64,000 nt of DNA from contig CM041083.1 of assembly GCA_023079485.1 (NCBI GenBank), forward strand, positions 105,539,054-105,603,053, given 5' to 3'. This stretch comes from Archilochus colubris. Its lineage: Eukaryota; Chordata; Aves; Apodiformes; Trochilidae. The notes under the pieces are model-generated. The model was not told where the DNA came from. It was given only the letters and a program-made list of their open reading frames with translations, and ran no database searches. How positions within the stretch are numbered: position 1 is the first letter of the stretch; every line of letters begins with the position of its first letter. Of this stretch, positions 32,223 through 45,866 are shown piece after piece. The translations under genes and the position numbers were made by a program.

Positions 32223-34465
32223 AATAACCTTGTTTTCTCTCTAGCTACAAAGTTAAAGTTTGGATGTACAATGCCTTCAGATTCCTGGTTCCATATGCTG
32301 CAAAGCAGTTAAGAGGACTGGATTAATTCATTAGGCCATTCCGCTACCATCAGTCACTCCTTAGGTTTCACCCTCTGACCCACAATAAAACTACACAACT
32401 CCTCCTGCTGAATTTGAGGTCAGTTTTTCATGTGCTTTGGCACACATCTGACCAGCACTTTAAAGGCACACGCCTGAACTGTCAGTAACTAGGGATTACA
32501 CAACCAAAAAATGCTGAGGCAAGGACAGTACCATCAACAAGACTGGCAAAGGAACTGCTTAAAGACATTATTCTTGAAACTATTCACCCTGATTAGTTTT
32601 GAGATGAGGCCCTTTTTCAAAGCACCTTTACCTGATATTATTGAGCATGCTTGCTGCCTGCTCCTTTCATATAATTAGCTTTTGTGGGACAAATAACAAG
32701 ATGGACCTCAATGTTTTAACAGTAACTTCAAAACTTCTACTGGAGTCATGTATTAAAAAGTGGTTTTTGATGCAGTCTTTCAGGCCTGATGCTCTCCCAC
32801 TGACACAGCAAACTTATTGTTAATTTAAACATCCTGGGAGCTGACTACAACTTGATTTTTCTGATCTCAAAGTTGATGTTAACATTTTTGCCCCTAAAGA
32901 GTCTTGCAGCAGATATTCACTTTTTCTTTTTGCAGTGGAGATGTCACCTGCCTTCCACAAACATGAAAGGTCAAGTTCCCTTGTGCCAGGAATGAAGTTG
33001 CACACTTTGGCAGCTCTAGAGACTGTTCTGCAATTACATGTGATGCCCATCTTCACTTTCCACAGCCCCACATACCTATAGAACCAAGCTGTCAGCCTGA
33101 TCCACAAACAACTTGAAATAAAATACTTTTCTTAGGATACTTTTTATACAGGATTACATTTGCACAAGGCTAGACTTTACAGCAATAGCTGACTGGCTAA
33201 AGCCAAATGTGAAATTGTATTTTAGGTAGGTGAACTACCCAAAAGCACACCACAAAAGAGCAAACATGACCTGCAGCCAGTCTACACACTCATCTAACTC
33301 TCAGTCCTAAGCAGCAGACTCCAGTTTGTGAAAGGAAGATGAATCCCAGCCTGCCACTCACTAATCTGTCCACTGATGAGACACTCCAAATCCAATCCAA
33401 ATCCTTCCCCACCCTCACAACAGTCACAGGTTACAGTATCCATCTCACATTCAGACAAAACAAAATCCTCTACCAATTTGACACAGACTAGCTTAATTTT
33501 CCAGAAATTAATGGTTGTACAATACAGATTAGCTCTTCATACAACTACTCTGAAGCCTCCCCCTGACACTTTTACCAAAGTAAAATTTTTGGTTTATTTG
33601 GCACAGTAAAAACAAGATTTTTGCACCACAGAGTGGAGAAAAAAATTGATGATGATAAAGAACTAAAATGGTCACTTTTCCGTTCTCACTGAATACACAG
33701 GTTTCTCTGCAGAAGGAAATCAACTTAGAGTTTCATTTTACTAGGTTAGTAGCACTGACGTCATTCCTTTACAGCCAAATTCAGGTTCTAACAGCTAAAT
33801 TTTATTCTGCTGACACAGAAGTCTTTTAACAACATAATGTCTTCTCCATCCAGGAAGTGTGCAAGAGATATATAAAGCATTTGACTATTTCCCAGTGTTC
33901 ATGAAGATTAGAGAATCTTCTGGAGGCCACACACTGGTTATTTTTGTATTGACTACAAACATCACAGACAAGAAGTAATTAAAACTTCCATTCAGTCCCC
34001 ATTCTGAACTTAGTGTCTGCACTCACCAGTATCCATCACAGCCAACACAGACAATTTTGAATTGCTAGTGTTCTATTTTCACATCATCTAACAATCCTCC
34101 CAAGACCCTTCAGAAAAAAGTTTCAACATTTCAACAAACAAAAGAGAAAAATCACAACCAAACTTATCCCTAAGCTCCATCTTGACATGATAAAGTACTC
34201 TACTGTGCATGACTTGGAAGGATGACTCCATCAGCCTCTGCAGGATCTGTGCAATTACAATTGAGTTACAATTTCTGACAGCCAAACCACTTACACACTA
34301 TTTGTTTAACTATCTTTATGTAGGTATGTATGTATCCATTCATAGCTATGTACAAGGGTGCATGTGCTTCTGCCTACATTCATGTACACATAGTCCAAAT
34401 TTTTAACTTTGCAACTACCTGACAATTGTAATAGCTCTTGGATGAGACACACACTCACTGCTCTA

Positions 34466-35905
<1,440 letters not shown>

Positions 35906-38900
35906 CTATGGAAAAAAACAAGGAGGGTGACTTTTGTGCCTTCCTCTCTTGTCTGAGGTCTTAGCAACAGCCAAGCACTGCAGCTCTGACTGTCATCTTT
36001 TTCTATTCCTCTTCTCCTTTTATCTCCACTAAACAAGCAGTTACATTTAACAAAGGTAGGATCCTGTTATTGAATTAAACAGAAACAGTCCTTCTGTGTC
36101 TGAACATCATGCCAAGCTCTCACAGCTCTGCTGTGAAGCAAGGCAGACGTTAACCAGCCCTCAAGTGAGGGAGGGGAGGTCTCTATGGATGAACACGCCA
36201 ACCCCTTTTCATCTCAGACAGAAAGGAAACCACTTCCATCTATTATACGTCCATGGTCAACATCAGTGAATTTCAACTCGTTTTAACTGACATGTTTTTG
36301 GTACCACAAAATATCTCAGATTTCTTTGAACTACATCACTGGCCTTTGAGTAGGACAGATCAAGAATTACAGGCAATTTGTGCTAGTCTCTCCAAAAACA
36401 GGTGTCCAGCATTTTAAGAGCTGAATATATTTATAACCCGAGCACACCACTGAGAGAAATATTTTGTAGGAGACCTTTCAGTACGATTCCTTTTAGCAAC
36501 ACGAGAGGCCACCTCTGCCTGTAACACAGGCAGTATTTCAATAGTCAGAGAACCAGTTACTCTTAACTTGCTGCCCATGACATCTGAAAACTTATCATGG
36601 CCTTAATTAGGGACTTGACTCATTTCACACTCAGACATCAATCTCCTCAAATACCACAACTCATTTAAGAACAACAGCTCTCACAGAATGCAGACAAGTG
36701 GCCTGTTTATTTTCATAATGAGCACAATGCCAGTAGACAGAAGAAACCTGGAAGCAATTATTCAGTATGTACATTTTCTTTCCTCTTTTTCTCACCAAAA
36801 ACCACACTTCACACTTTCATACCATTTAACAGAAATACTTAAACACACCCTTTCTAAAGCGCAATTTAGAAAAGCTTAGTCCCCATGCATGACTGAAATT
36901 TTACCAAGACCAATACCAAAGGCAGGACAAAATTGGACCCCCTGTGTCTCATGGCTGCAAGTCAAGCTTCCATCACTCAGCTCCTGTCTCAGGCTCCCCA
37001 TTTTTCCCACATGATGGACATTGCTAATGCAACTCCTTGATGGACAGACTGTAAAGCACTTGGTGATTCCTCAAGGTATCTGAGTCCATGCCACTAAAAC
37101 AAACAAACCTGGGCTCAAGGGAGACTTTTACAAGTGAAGTCAAGTACTTACAAATCACAGTCTTAACCTCACTCCATTCTTTCACTGGGAACTGTAAACT
37201 GACACTTAAGTCCCAAGATTTGTATTAAAAACTACATAAGCTGGCAGCCTAAAAGCACCTCTTCATTTTACATTATCCTCTCATCAAATATGCACTGATA
37301 TGCAAATTGCAGCCAAGTTCTAGGGAGGTAGGAAACTAAAATTTACAAGGAGTCATGAAAAGTCATTTGCAAGTGGTTGTAGCAAGTAGCTGATGACAGA
37401 GAAGACGGTACACGGTGCACTGTAGTTACAGGTTGCCCCATTACCAGTTACTTTCCTGGTAATGGAGGCACAGGAGATTTTACAGCTCCTCTGACAAAGC
37501 AGGACTAGAGGACATGATTGACACAACAATTTAGAGCCTCTTGATGTCTTCTGGAAAAAACTCACTAATGCTCAGAGTGCTACTGTGTATTAAGTGCACA
37601 TTAGTTATTGATCACTCAACTGTATGTTATATGACCATGGTGGCTGAGAAAAATTAACTCATGTATACAGGTAGAACCTTTCCAGAGACTGTCACTAGTG
37701 CCAGGATTTGAATGCTACAGAAGACTCAGGAATGATGGTATTAATTATAGTCATAAACTACAATGATGTGCTCAAGCTTGAGCACTGGCCTGTATTAGTA
37801 ATTTTATGATTTTCCCCTCCCTCCTCATTTATTTTTATGTCTTCAAATCACACCTGACATCTGCTTAATACTTTTTCACTCTGAATGTGCAGTTGATGGG
37901 ATTTTCATAACAGCTTCCTTACAGTTTTCCTTTACCCCCCAAAATAACCTTTTGCTAAATCATGTGATGAAAACAAGCATTGTGGGTGACATGATAAGGA
38001 AACCTTTGGCTAGACCAGGTTTCTCTGCCTGTTTTACTTCCCTAAACCCTTTAAGGCATGGAAGGCAAGATGATGAAATAACAGACTACAGAGCTATTTG
38101 GGAAGGATGTAAACCAGAGGCTTCAGAGTTCAGCTCTGGTACAAAAAGAGTGAAGAGGTTTTGAAGAAAACACAATGACATGGATCTTTACAGAAAGAAT
38201 ATTCAATGTAAAGATAGCTGAAGCTCTGCTTTGAGTGCCAATTTTCACAATTGAGAAGACTTCAATAGCTGAAAGCATCTCGATGCATATGGTAACTAAC
38301 TGAAGATACAGCTGCCCCACAGCTATCTCTGGGCAGTGATGCTGCTATCCAGAGAAAACCTCTCAGCAAAGGTCATCACTTCCAAGAATTATGAGTGACT
38401 AAGAAATACGCTGTAGCACTCTGTAAGAGACCAAAGAGCATGAACAGGGAAAAAAAAATAATCCCCAGATATGCATGTGCAGAAAAAGGCTGAACTTGGC
38501 CTCTATGCACTTACAAACCTATTCTTCTTCATTGAAAGCACAGACCTATCAAAGCCACACAGATTTATGACTCTTCAAGGGTTGGCAGCTTTGTGCAGGG
38601 AAAATGACAATTTCTGGTTGAGAGTTAAGCAGAAACCCATTTCAAAGTCAAACCTTTCAGAACTCAGGACTTCCTGCCTGGCAGACTCCTTTTGAAATTG
38701 GGCTGTAGGGTACAGTACAACGGAAAAAGGAAGCACAGAAAATGTCGTTCATTATTAAGAGACAAAAATCTCATTATACTGAAAAGAGCAGAAATTACTC
38801 CTTTTTACACTCGGGCACAGAGAAGAACTTATGACAGACATTTGGGTTACAGCAATTAGGCCAGCAGAGCTGCTTGCCTGAAGGTTTGCTTAGTTAAAAG

Positions 38901-39143
38901 GTCAAAGTCATGCCAACGAGATGCCTACCTTTGTCAAAGGCTTTTGCTCCACACTTAAGTCTTCACCCTTTTTCTGGCAATAACATCATTAAACCACTCC
39001 AAAGAGTTTTGACTGTAACTGAAGGCAGTACTCATACTATGCTGATAGTCAGTTTTAAGGAAGGCAAGATCTCCCTCACACACAATACCAGAGATGGTGG
39101 GATCAAGGGAATATAAGGATCAGTAATAGTTACCATCTTCGTT

Positions 39144-39751
39144 GGGGAGACAGATGGTAGGATTGAGTGTACCCCTAGCAGGCTTATGGATGATACCAAG
39201 CTGAGTGATGTGGTTGACTACAGAGGAAATGGATGCCATCCAAAAGCTTGAGAAGTGGCTAGCATGTGCTAACCTCATGAAGTTCAACATGGCCAAGTGC
39301 AAGGTCCTGCACCTGGGTCTGAGAAATACTAAGCACAAACACAAGCTAAGGGGAGAATAATGGATCGAGAACAACCCTGAGCAAAAGGGCTTGGTTGATG
39401 AGAAACTCCACATGAGCCAGCAATGTGACCTTGAAGCCCAGAAAACCAACTGTATCCTGGGCTGCATCAAAAGAAGTGTGGCCAGCAGGTCGATGGAGTT
39501 GATTCTTCCCCTCTACCTGTCTCTCATGAAGACCCCCACCTGGAGTACTGCACCCAGGTCTGGAGTTCGTGACAAAAGAAGCTGTTGGAGCAAGTCCAGA
39601 GGACTTCCTGATCATCACACAGATGATCAGAGGGCTGGTTGGATTGGGGATTTAAGCAAACTGGTCTAAGGGAAGGTGTCCCTGCCCATGACAGAACGGA
39701 TGGAACTAGGTGGAACTTTAAGGTCCCTTCCAACCCAAACAATATTATGGT
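39144..39751 (+). mobile_element. CR1 LINE fragment, ORF2 C-terminal part and 3' end
   Basis: The fragment opens with ggattgagtgtacccctagc and gatgataccaagctgagtga, then atggccaagtgcaaggtcct. It continues through gtatcctgggctgcatcaaa and a short tail of aggtgtccctgcccatgaca and aaggtcccttccaacccaaa. The region between the ORF2 end and the tail looks shortened by deletions. It is antisense to APP and frame-broken. Confidence 0.92.
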
Positions 39752-41170
39752 GCCACTGGCACTGAAAATCAGCAGAAGACCACTCCAGGATGTTGGAAGT
39801 AGTGACGTGCAAAGGTAAAAACCAAAAATCTTGAACGTAACACCAGCCCTGTTCAGGTTGGTTGAGGACTGCCATATTTTCAGATGCTTGCTTTGGAAAC
39901 GAATCTCCAAAAAGTAAGACTATTTCAGGAGATAACATATCATTATGTTCCTATCATAAATACAGTACACACTACAATTCCTAAAATACTGTAAACAGTT
40001 AGTGGAAGAGTAAATTTAAGACACAAGTATGTCACAAGATGTTTGAGGACAGAAACATATAAATTTGCTGCTCCCTGGAGTAAGGTTCAGTATCTGGTTG
40101 CACCAAGGTACTTAGCAGCAACTATTTAAGTGCCCTCACTTAACAGGAGATCTCAAACTGGAAAGAAAAAGAGGAAATGATGAATGTTACCAAAATAGGA
40201 AACAAGAACCCCAGCATCCTGTTACTAGCATAATCCCTCCCTGTTATGTCAGAAAATGTGAAGGTTATACACTCATTGCTGAATGGCTATTCTGTTTTAA
40301 GGGAATATAGCCTTGCTGTTACTTAGAGTTGCATTAATAATTCTTGGGAAACACTTAAAATCACAGGCTAATATAGAACTCTTCACAGAATTGCCCTGGA
40401 AAATTTATGAGCCTTGTACTTCAAGTGCCATGGAAATGTGAAGGCAGAAAAACTTTCATGATCTGTAGTCTAAAGGGATGGACACTTAAGAGCAGAAGAG
40501 ATTAAAACAGTCTGATCCAGAAGTGCATAAGTTTATTGTACAAAAAGAGCACAGACTCCCCTAGGAAGAGAGTCTTTCAGGAGCTGTAAGCTATGAAATG
40601 ACACAACCACTGACAGAAACTGGGTATCTGCCAGCATGAATATCTTCATGCAAGAGAAGAAGAAACAAGAGTTGTCAGTATTTCATTGTAAACAAGGGGA
40701 AATTTCAGAAAGATGTTATACAGAATATCTGCATTTGCCCCAATGATATGTTTTAATTAAAAACGAAAAAATTTTATTTTTTAATTATAAACTTCTCTAT
40801 TGCTTAGATGATTATGGTTTACATTTCAGATGGAATGCATGACTTTTTAATTAATTAATTGGCTGCTGCAAGATATGCATCCATATAACTGGGCATGCAT
40901 CCAATCAAGTACTAGTTTGCAACTAGCTACTTTATTAAAGAACCGTCCATACTTAGTGAACAAGGTGACATTTTTCATATTGACATTTATCAAGATTAAA
41001 GAATGACTGGATAATGTTCCAAAAACATCGATAATATCCTCTTTTTAATAGATGGAAAATTCAGAGCTGAGAAACAGGGGGTTACATAGGAAAAGACAGA
41101 ACTGTACTTGGAGCTACTGTCTGGGTACATAAAAATGAACAGATATGTTTGGTGCTGCTGGATTCTCACA

Positions 41171-41185
41171 TTTTTTTTTTTTTTT
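41171..41185. repeat. T15 homopolymer
   Basis: An uninterrupted run of 15 T on the + strand. No target-site duplication or retroelement body was recognised next to it. Confidence 0.8.
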
Positions 41186-43725
41186 AAAGAAAAACAATGA
41201 CTGCAAAAGCATACTAGGTTGATTTATTTAGCATTGTTTCTAAAATAACAAGCTTTGAGTTAGTTTTTTTTAGTTAATACATATTAAGAACATTCCCAAT
41301 TTTAAAGAGAATGTAGCAAGCAACTTTATTTTTAAAATAAACTGCCAAAAAAGTAGACCAGAAGTATAGGACACAGAGATAATCACAGTTCATGTGAGGA
41401 GACACAGAACAGTGAACTCGCTGGCTTTTCTACTTCTCCGTAAGATCTTGCATTCTTTTAACATTTGAAACGTTAACTGGGAGAGACTCTCTCAATGTTG
41501 TACAAAACATTAGTCATAGAAGGGAAAACTGATTTAAAAAAACTTAAATCAACTGTCTTCCTGAAAGCTCTGCAGGGATTCTGTGTGCTTCAAGACAAGC
41601 ATAGTCTAAGCCGTGATTTCATAAGCAGCTTTAAGCAATTCAAAGATCAAAGATCTGTCTTTCTTGATGTACTATTGTGCTGCTGTTTCCCAGGTCTGAT
41701 TTAGCTTGCTGAGCTGCCCAGAGTTGGTGACTTTACTTTTTTTTGGAGGAGTGACATAGCAGTGAGATGCAGGAGCTGACCTGCCTCACCCTGCAGATGT
41801 AGGCTCATTAGTGCTGACAGAAAGGATGGCTGGGAACGTGCTAACAAGGGCAGAGCACACACAGCACCAGCATGACTTTCAGTCAAACCCTTCAACCACA
41901 GCCTTCATTTATGAGTTGCCCCAAATGTCTATGGTAAAATGTGCAGTAGATTTACCCAGAAGTTTTCTGATGCTACGGTTCAGTGCTTTTCCCAGCTAAT
42001 TTTGTTGGCCTCAAGCACTGACGTTGTACTGTGTCTCTGTATGACGCTTTCTGGGTGCCTGTGCATTGGATTACCTCTTTTCCACAAACTTGGTACTTCC
42101 ACAAGCTTTGTAGAAAACACAAAATACACAGTTCACCCAAATAGTGCCTCTTATTACTAATTTTAACCTTTACATACTGGGATTTGGGAGACAAACCTGA
42201 AACTGCAGTGAAAATCTGAGGACTGTTCCAGGGAAACCTGACTTTCACACACTGACTGTCCTTTGCTTTCAGACCATCTGTCTCTACCAGTGTATTTTTA
42301 AAAAAGGTTGTTTTCAAGGGGACGTAATAACAGGGTGGCAACTGCATTACCTGCCAACCCTCTGCAGGCCAAGCTGGGAGCAGGATCTCTCTCCTCCACC
42401 AGGAAAGCTGTGTGCGTAGCCTTATTCGCCCAGTTCCCAGACTATCCTTCCCAAACTGAGTACTACAGGCACACTGAAGTAAGTTTGTTTGGAAGAGGAT
42501 GGGGTCATCCCTTGGTGGAATCACAGCATGCATGTGCCTCATTAGCTGCTGCTCACCATGCTCACCTCCCTCCCAATTCATCCCATGGTCACAGGCTGGC
42601 TCTGAGCTGGATGCTCCATTCACTCACTCAGGAAATGCTCTCACCTCAGCCACTGGTCACTTTAATGAACCTGTTATCTTCCAGAGGAAAGGCAGTGGTA
42701 ACACTTTAAAAAGCATTAAAGTGGCACTGTTCTTCTATTTAGGGAGGAGACAGCTTGTTTGTGCTGCAATGCTTCCTAAACAGTGGCAGACAAGGAGCAC
42801 ATATCTTTCTGTCTGTTAAGTGTCAGGTTCTTGGCACATGGTTTCCTTGCTCAGATTACTGCTTCAGATAAGAGGCCCTGCCCTGTTTATTAGAAAAGTG
42901 CTAGTATACGGAGGTTTATCCTAAGAGCTTAACTTCAGGATTACTCAACTGTTATAGCACAGAGCTAAAGGTTAATGTGTCAGTCATACACAGAAACTGA
43001 AAATGCAACAGAAAAGTATAGTGAACCAGCTATACAGATATATGCAGTGCATCTGAATTATTCTACATTAATTTTTGTGGTTATTCTATCCTAAAAAATA
43101 TGTACCATAGGCTTTTCCCTAATCCTCTTATATTTTTCCTTTGTTGTTATTAGAGCAGAACCGTGACAATTTTCTATTGGCATTGCTATTATAAACCTTA
43201 TTTCTGTAAGAGTGGATAGCTCATCTCTTAGTGTTCAATAGGATTAAAAACTGTACGGTTTCAGGCTACATAAATCTTTTTAGTTAAACAAAAGAAAAGG
43301 GTCGATTTGGTTGGATTTTGGTTTGGTTAAAAAGCACTATTTTTTTCTCTTTTCTTCAGCTTTAGATGCATTTCATGTTACCTCAAGACCATTTGATGAA
43401 CATATGCCATCTTTTGTTACCTCAGGGCATAGCCATCCATATATGCTACCCACAGAGAATGAAGCTAATCACAAGCAATCTCCCTCAGCTGCCGCAGAGG
43501 AAGAATGACTAATACAGTGGTCAAGTTCTTTACTTAGAAAGAAGAATAATTTCACAAACCAAACATTTTTCCACAAAGATGAGAGCAATTTTTTACAGAT
43601 TTTTTTTTTTTCCTACTGGCACAAGTAACTATAGTGACTTCTGGTAGCAGCTACAACTCCACCACAAATTTATGTCCATGAAACCCAAATTCGTAGATGG
43701 AGTCAGAAAGGCAGCAAACGATCTA

Positions 43726-43995
<270 letters not shown>

Positions 43996-44171
43996 TTAAA
44001 GCAGGGAGAGGCAAGGGAGGGGGAAGAAAAGTAGAGTTTCTACTTTAGTATAGGTAAAATTTAGTTGGATGAAGCAAGAAATATCTGTTCTATTTTCATG
44101 GGAATAAAGACATTCATCTCACTGCAGAGGAAGATAAAAGATATAGTTCATGAGGATATGTTAGATGCAGA

Positions 44172-44173
<2 letters not shown>

Positions 44174-44203
<30 letters not shown>
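44174..44203. repeat. (AT)15 microsatellite
   Basis: An uninterrupted AT dinucleotide run about 190 bp upstream (in gene sense) of the exon 9 acceptor. It is a likely length polymorphism. Confidence 0.92.
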
Positions 44204-44207
<4 letters not shown>

Positions 44208-44312
44208 TTCCCCACCATCCCATTTTATAAACTAGCAGAAACTCTTCAGAGTGAACAAAGCAATGTTATTTAAACAGGTTAGAAACTGCTATCAAAGGAA
44301 AAATTCCATAGC

Positions 44313-44332
44313 AAAAAAAAAAAAAAAAAAAA
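44313..44332. repeat. A20 homopolymer
   Basis: Twenty A on the + strand, so T20 in the APP transcript sense. It lies about 330 nt upstream of the exon 9 acceptor, too far to serve as its pyrimidine tract. Confidence 0.85.
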
Positions 44333-44913
44333 GAGCCCGGCAATGGTTAAATATACATACTAGCAGAAAGCCCTTTGCAAAGGTACATGCTTTGTATATT
44401 AGTTTATTTTTAAATAGTAAACTGCAACACATGAATGCCAATGCAAATATGTTTTAAAGCACCTATGGACTCCACAGTACCCTAATAAAAGACCTCAAAT
44501 CCTTCCCTTAGTAACAGTTTGGCATTACAGATATTTACTTTATTTGTAACAGCTTTGATTAAAAAAAGCCTTCATGGATGCTGGAAATAATTAGCAAGCC
44601 TGCACTAATTGCTAGCCACTCCTGGAACATAACCAAGCAATACCTATTACAGTGGTAAGCAGGAAGATTTGCATTTGAGGTGATCTGAGCAAAGTAACAA
44701 CAGTTCCTTCACTACCCAGTAACATCCAACAACCTCCTACATTAACTGGAGTAACATTTCTGTGCTAGGGCTGAACCAGCAATTAAAAACCTCTCCAACA
44801 ATGATCAACTGTTTCATATTCATATTCTTGTCCCTTAACATTTTATTATGTAATTAGTTTAATTTCCCTGGTCACACTTAGGTCAACAATTGCAAGGTTA
44901 GTTTAAAAATTCT

Positions 44914-44941
44914 GACAAAGTGCATACACATGCACTTTGTC
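44914..44941. repeat. Perfect hairpin, 11-bp arms, 6-nt loop
   Basis: gacaaagtgca (44914-44924) and tgcactttgtc (44931-44941) are exact reverse complements around tacaca. The + strand arm carries aaagtgc, identical to the seed of the miR-17/302 superfamily, but the stem is too short for a normal pre-microRNA and does not extend well into the flanks. Confidence 0.65.
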
Positions 44942-45617
44942 CAGCATTATTTTTTTTTAAAATGCATTTCACCACATGTACTGTAGCTAACATCACTTAC
45001 AGAGGCAATACATTTTAGTAGAAAGACTAATACAGGTAAGGAAAAACTGAAGATCCTCCCATACCCCAAACATTTATCAGTGCCTTCAACAAAGGCAAAC
45101 TGTAAACTGAAGATCAGACTAAGTATAGAACAACCAATATTTATTTATGACTACTTTCCCCAAAACAATATTGTGGACACTGCTGAAATATAAACAGACC
45201 TACAATAAAAAAAAAAATAAAAAAAAATCATCAGTTATATGTGGAACATATTATTCCCAATGAAATACATCTCCAAATTTTAAGAAATAATTTAATCCAA
45301 ACTTCTTCTCAAACTTTAGATGTATAACCCCAAAAGCAAAACAAACAAAACCCCAAGCAAGAACAGAAAGCATCTGGATTTGGCTGCATTTGAGAGATCT
45401 CTACATGTTCTCTCAGACAGACATGAACAGTTTTGGCTGCTGGTGGTATAAATTGACTGATGTTTTTGTTTCTTTTTAAAGTTACTCACTGGATCAAAGG
45501 AAAGGCCTCACTTGTCTCAAAAGAAACAAAAATCTACAAGCAACCAAAAAACCCCCACATATTAGCGCATATTATCACTCCCCCCACCACTTTTAGATTT
45601 GTTTCATAAACATTTAA

Positions 45618-45621
<4 letters not shown>

Positions 45622-45648
<27 letters not shown>
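45622..45648. repeat. A27 homopolymer
   Basis: Twenty-seven uninterrupted A on the + strand. It could be the poly(A) tail of an old retroposed sequence or a plain homopolymer; the sequence to its left is not recognisable as a gene copy. Confidence 0.85.
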
Positions 45649-45652
<4 letters not shown>

Positions 45653-45838
45653 AACTCTTAGTATTACCAGTGGTTACTCTCACAACTTCAGACAACTTAA
45701 ATTCTTTTATACTGTCAAAAAAGCATACAATTTTTCTTTCATTTCAAACTCTTATGATAACACATCTTCAATGATAATGTGGTTTGTGCTGGAGTGCAGT
45801 GCTGCCTGCCAGAAAGCTGTAAAAATGTAAAAATGGCT

Positions 45839-45866
45839 GTTTACATTGGTTACAGCCAATGTAAAC
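45839..45866. repeat. Perfect hairpin, 11-bp arms, 6-nt loop
   Basis: gtttacattgg (45839-45849) pairs exactly with ccaatgtaaac (45856-45866) around ttacag. On the + strand the right arm includes CCAAT. The stem is too short for a typical microRNA precursor. Confidence 0.65.
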
